This document shows, in pieces, positions 61,611 to 64,000 of a stretch of DNA of 64,000 nt. Within the stretch, counting starts at the first letter, position 1. Each line of letters begins with the position of its first letter. Both the position numbers and the translations under genes were made by a program. The stretch lies in assembly GCF_004328625.1 (NCBI RefSeq), contig NZ_CP032229.1, positions 2,666,001 through 2,730,000 on the forward strand, read 5' to 3'. The notes beneath the pieces were generated by a model that was not told the origin of the DNA, ran no database searches, and saw only the letters and a program-made list of their open reading frames with translations. This DNA is from Streptomyces seoulensis (GTDB lineage: Bacteria; Actinomycetota; Actinomycetes; Streptomycetales; Streptomycetaceae).

Positions 61611-62771
61611 CTAGTACGACTTGGGCAGACCGAGGGTCTGGTGGGAGATGTAGTTGAGGATCATCTCCCGGCTCACCGGGGCGATCCGGGCCACCCGCGC
61701 GCCGATGATCAGCGAGGCGAGCCCGAACTCGCGGGTCAGGCCGTTGCCGCCCAGGGTGTGCACGGCCTGGTCGACGGCCCGTACGCACGCCTCCCCCGCC
61801 GCGTACTTGGCCATGTTGGCCGCCTCGCCCGCGCCGATGTCGTCCCCGGCGTCGTAGAGGAGGGCCGCCTTCTGCATCATCAACCTGGCCAGTTCCAGGT
61901 CGACATGGGCCTGCGCGAGGGGGTGCGCGATGGCCTGGTGGGCGCCGATCGGGGTCTTCCAGACGGTGCGCTCGCGGGCGTACTCCAGCGCCTTGCCGAC
62001 GGCGTACCGGCCCATCCCGATGGCGAACGCGGCCGTCATGACGCGCTCCGGGTTCAGCCCGGCGAACAACTGGAGCAGCCCGGCGTCCTCGTCGCCCACC
62101 AGGGCGTCAGCGGGCAGCCGCACGTCGTCCAGGACCAGTTCCCACTGCTTCTCGGCGGCGCTCAGCTCCATGTTGATCGGGCTGCGCGAGAAGCCCTCGG
62201 CGTCGCGCGGGACGATGAACAGGCAGGGCTTGAGCTTGCCGGTGCGGGCGTCCTCGGTGCGGCCGACGATCAGGACGGCGTCGGCGTGGTCCACCCCGGA
62301 GATGAAGACCTTCCGGCCGGTGAGCAGCCAGTCGTCGCCGTCCCGGCGGGCGGTGGTGGTGATGCGGTGCGAGTTGGAGCCGGCGTCGGGCTCGGTGATG
62401 CCGAACGCCATCAGCTTGGTGCCGTCGGCGAGTCCGGGGAGCCAGGTGCGCTTCTGGTCCTCGGTGCCGAAGCGGGCGATCACCGTTCCGCAGATGGCCG
62501 GGGAGACGACCAGCATCAGGAGGGGGGCTCCGGAGGCGCCCAACTCTTCCAGCACGATGGAGAGTTCGGCTATGCCGCCGCCTCCGCCGCCGTATTCCTC
62601 CGGGAGGTTGACGCCGAGGTAGCCCAACTTGGCGGCGTCCTGCCAGAGTTCGGTGGGGTAGCGGCCCTCAGCTATGACCTGGGTGATGTAGTCGCGGCCG
62701 TAGCGCTTGCCCAGGGCGGAGACTGCCTTGCGGAGAGCCTGGTGTTCTTCGGACTCGATGAGGGTGGTCAC
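61611..62771 (-). CDS. Acyl-CoA dehydrogenase
   Basis: A 386-residue FAD flavoprotein that introduces the alpha-beta double bond into acyl-CoA. Features: LPEEYGGGGGGIAELSIVLE, LMAFGITEPDAGSNSHRITT (FAD/substrate signature), WLLTGRKVFISG and the C-terminal QAVHTLGGNGLTREFGLASL region. GTG 62771 has AAGGAG 6 bases upstream. It lies 23 bases before the ligase gene and 29 bases after the carboxylase gene, in one operon. Confidence 0.94.
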   Translation of the reverse strand: MTTLIESEEHQALRKAVSALGKRYGRDYITQVIAEGRYPTELWQDAAKLGYLGVNLPEEYGGGGGGIAELSIVLEELGASGAPLLMLVVSPAICGTVIARFGTEDQKRTWLPGLADGTKLMAFGITEPDAGSNSHRITTTARRDGDDWLLTGRKVFISGVDHADAVLIVGRTEDARTGKLKPCLFIVPRDAEGFSRSPINMELSAAEKQWELVLDDVRLPADALVGDEDAGLLQLFAGLNPERVMTAAFAIGMGRYAVGKALEYARERTVWKTPIGAHQAIAHPLAQAHVDLELARLMMQKAALLYDAGDDIGAGEAANMAKYAAGEACVRAVDQAVHTLGGNGLTREFGLASLIIGARVARIAPVSREMILNYISHQTLGLPKSY

Positions 62772-62800
62772 CTTTTGCTCCTTCGGGTGCGGCTGCTGGG

Positions 62801-64000
62801 TTACTTCGACTCGACGACTGCCAGGAGGGTGCCCATCTCCACCTGGCGGCCCACCGCCGCTGGGAGGGCGGTGAGGGTGCCGTCCGTGGGGGCCGTGATG
62901 CGGTGTTCCATCTTCATCGCCTCCAGCCAGATCAGGGGCTGGCCCGCCTTCACCTCGGCGCCCTCGGTGAGGCCCTCGGCCAGGCGGACGACCGTGCCGG
63001 GCATGGGGGCGAGGAGGGAGCCGGGGGCGTGTTCGGCGGTGGGGTCGGGGAAGCGGGGGAGGGCGGTCAGGGCGGTGGCGTTCACGTGGACCCGGTCGCC
63101 GTAGCGGGCGATCTCGAACTTCCTACGCATGCCGTCCACTTCGAGGACGACGAGGTCCGGGCCGGCGTGCACCACGCGGGCGCCGTCCGCCGCCGGGCCG
63201 GTGCGGGTGTGGCGGTACGCGACCTCGTGCTCCTCGCCCGCCGTCTCGTACCGCTTCACCTGCGGGCCCGAGGGCACGTTGCGCCAGCCGCCGAAGCGGG
63301 AGCGGCCGTGGGCGTCGGCGAGGGCCGCGGCGAGCGGGGCGTACGGGTCGGGGGCGGGCTCGGTCAGGGCGGTGAGGTGGCGGTCGTAGAAGCCGGTGTC
63401 CATGCGGGCTTCGGTGAACTCGGGGTGCCTGAGCGAGCGGACCAGCAGGTCGCGGTTGGTGACCGGGCCGTGCAGCGCGGTGCGTTCCAGGGCGCCGGCC
63501 AGCCTGCGGACCGCCTCGGTGCGGGTGGGGGCGTACGCGATGACCTTGGCGAGCATCGGGTCGTAGTGCACGCCGATGGTGTCGCCGTCCGCGCAGCCGG
63601 TGTCCAGCCGTACGCCGGCCGGCACGGTGAAGCGGTGCAGGGTGCCGGTCTGCGGGGCCCAGCCGCGCGCGGGGTCCTCGGCGTAGAGGCGGGCCTCGAC
63701 GGCGTGGCCGCGCGGGGCCGGCTGCTCGGCGGGGAGGGCGTGGCCCTCGGCGACGCGGATCTGCTCGGCGACCAGGTCGACCCCGAACACCGCCTCGGTG
63801 ACGGGGTGTTCGACCTGGAGCCGGGTGTTCATCTCCAGGAAGTGGGCGCGGCCGTCGGCGACCAGGAACTCCACGGTGCCCGCGCCCTCGTAGGACACGG
63901 CGCGTGTCGCCCGCTCGGCCAGCGCGTACAACTGCTCGGTGAGCGCGGGTGGGAGGCCGGGTGCGGGGGCCTCCTCGATGACCTTCTGGTGCCTGCGCTG
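62801..64000 (-). CDS. Biotin-dependent acyl-CoA carboxylase alpha subunit (partial)
   Basis: The C-terminal 399 residues of a biotin carboxylase/BCCP fusion; the N-terminus lies beyond the right edge. The biotin carboxylase part shows EFLVADGRAHFLEMNTRLQV, HPVTEAV and HAVEARLYAEDP. The BCCP domain at the end has biotinyl-Lys in EAMKMEH, but the preceding residues differ little from the family. In S. coelicolor-type clusters the beta subunit lies next to it. Together with the ligase, dehydrogenase and hydratase genes it suggests branched or isoprenoid-like acyl-CoA catabolism; the exact substrate is unknown. Confidence 0.93.
   Translation of the reverse strand, partial: QRRHQKVIEEAPAPGLPPALTEQLYALAERATRAVSYEGAGTVEFLVADGRAHFLEMNTRLQVEHPVTEAVFGVDLVAEQIRVAEGHALPAEQPAPRGHAVEARLYAEDPARGWAPQTGTLHRFTVPAGVRLDTGCADGDTIGVHYDPMLAKVIAYAPTRTEAVRRLAGALERTALHGPVTNRDLLVRSLRHPEFTEARMDTGFYDRHLTALTEPAPDPYAPLAAALADAHGRSRFGGWRNVPSGPQVKRYETAGEEHEVAYRHTRTGPAADGARVVHAGPDLVVLEVDGMRRKFEIARYGDRVHVNATALTALPRFPDPTAEHAPGSLLAPMPGTVVRLAEGLTEGAEVKAGQPLIWLEAMKMEHRITAPTDGTLTALPAAVGRQVEMGTLLAVVESK

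Noticed and set aside
1..64000. CRISPR arrays, rRNA, tRNA, transposases or phage genes
   Set aside because: I looked for regular direct repeats, tRNA-like cloverleaf ends with CCA/T-loop signatures and DDE or recombinase motifs, and found none I could support.

Overview
The window is a high-GC, densely coded stretch of a Streptomyces chromosome. The evidence is the third-position GC bias, many GTG starts, the afsK-afsR-afsS regulators, an F420 (FO synthase) gene, paired XRE/DUF5753 and DUF397 genes, and an iron regulator of the DmdR1 type. From memory, the gene order follows the Streptomyces coelicolor core chromosome from about SCO4444 down to about SCO4381, read in reverse. This is mostly conserved core, with no prophage, transposase, rRNA, tRNA or CRISPR array seen.

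Layout: 0-13.7 kb holds a glutathione peroxidase, two XRE/DUF397 modules (the second with an anti-sigma-like ATPase and a probable ADP-ribosylglycohydrolase pseudoenzyme), a GOLPH3-like protein, a D,D-carboxypeptidase with a very long acidic cytoplasmic head, a polytopic membrane protein with an internal duplication, a sodium:solute symporter and a degenerate L,D-transpeptidase-like protein. 13.7-19.8 kb holds fbiC and, divergently, a ribbon-helix-helix gene with an operator-like repeat array, leading into a DUF4097/ABC exporter operon. 19.9-25.8 kb is the afsR-afsS-afsK locus, which controls antibiotic production and includes PHO-box-like repeats before afsS. 25.9-33 kb holds small metabolic enzymes and regulators, a flavin monooxygenase and a divergent MFS transporter/GlxA-type regulator pair. 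A long inverted repeat separates the monooxygenase and MFS genes. 33.3-36.8 kb is a sigma-factor control cluster: RsbW-like ATPase, STAS antagonist, sigma factor, and a zinc-finger anti-sigma/MDMPI fusion. 36.8-46.1 kb holds purU, a lipoprotein binding protein, a proline/glutamine-rich membrane protein with ATQYxPP repeats, an NsdA-like regulator, a primase-polymerase-like protein and an ABC exporter.

46.1-50.7 kb is a large secreted GH87 alpha-1,3-glucanase/mycodextranase with carbohydrate-binding modules, preceded by LacI-type operator-like palindromes. 50.7-57.4 kb holds a hydrolase lacking its catalytic serine, dmdR1, an aminosugar-phosphate SIS protein with a DasR-like site, a PAS/GAF protein, a candidate small transcript with short ORFs, pdxH and a citrate synthase. 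57.4-64 kb holds a 2-oxoglutarate/Fe(II) oxygenase preceded by a cysteine-type leader peptide, and then an operon for acyl-CoA catabolism (TetR, enoyl-CoA hydratase, acyl-CoA ligase, acyl-CoA dehydrogenase, biotin-dependent carboxylase alpha subunit) that runs off the right edge.

The main leads are three proteins that keep a fold but have lost catalytic residues, the helically phased operator array, the two short leader or small-RNA units, the inverted-repeat element and the antisense frame over dmdR1. Identifications come from recognising sequence motifs by eye; no search was run.
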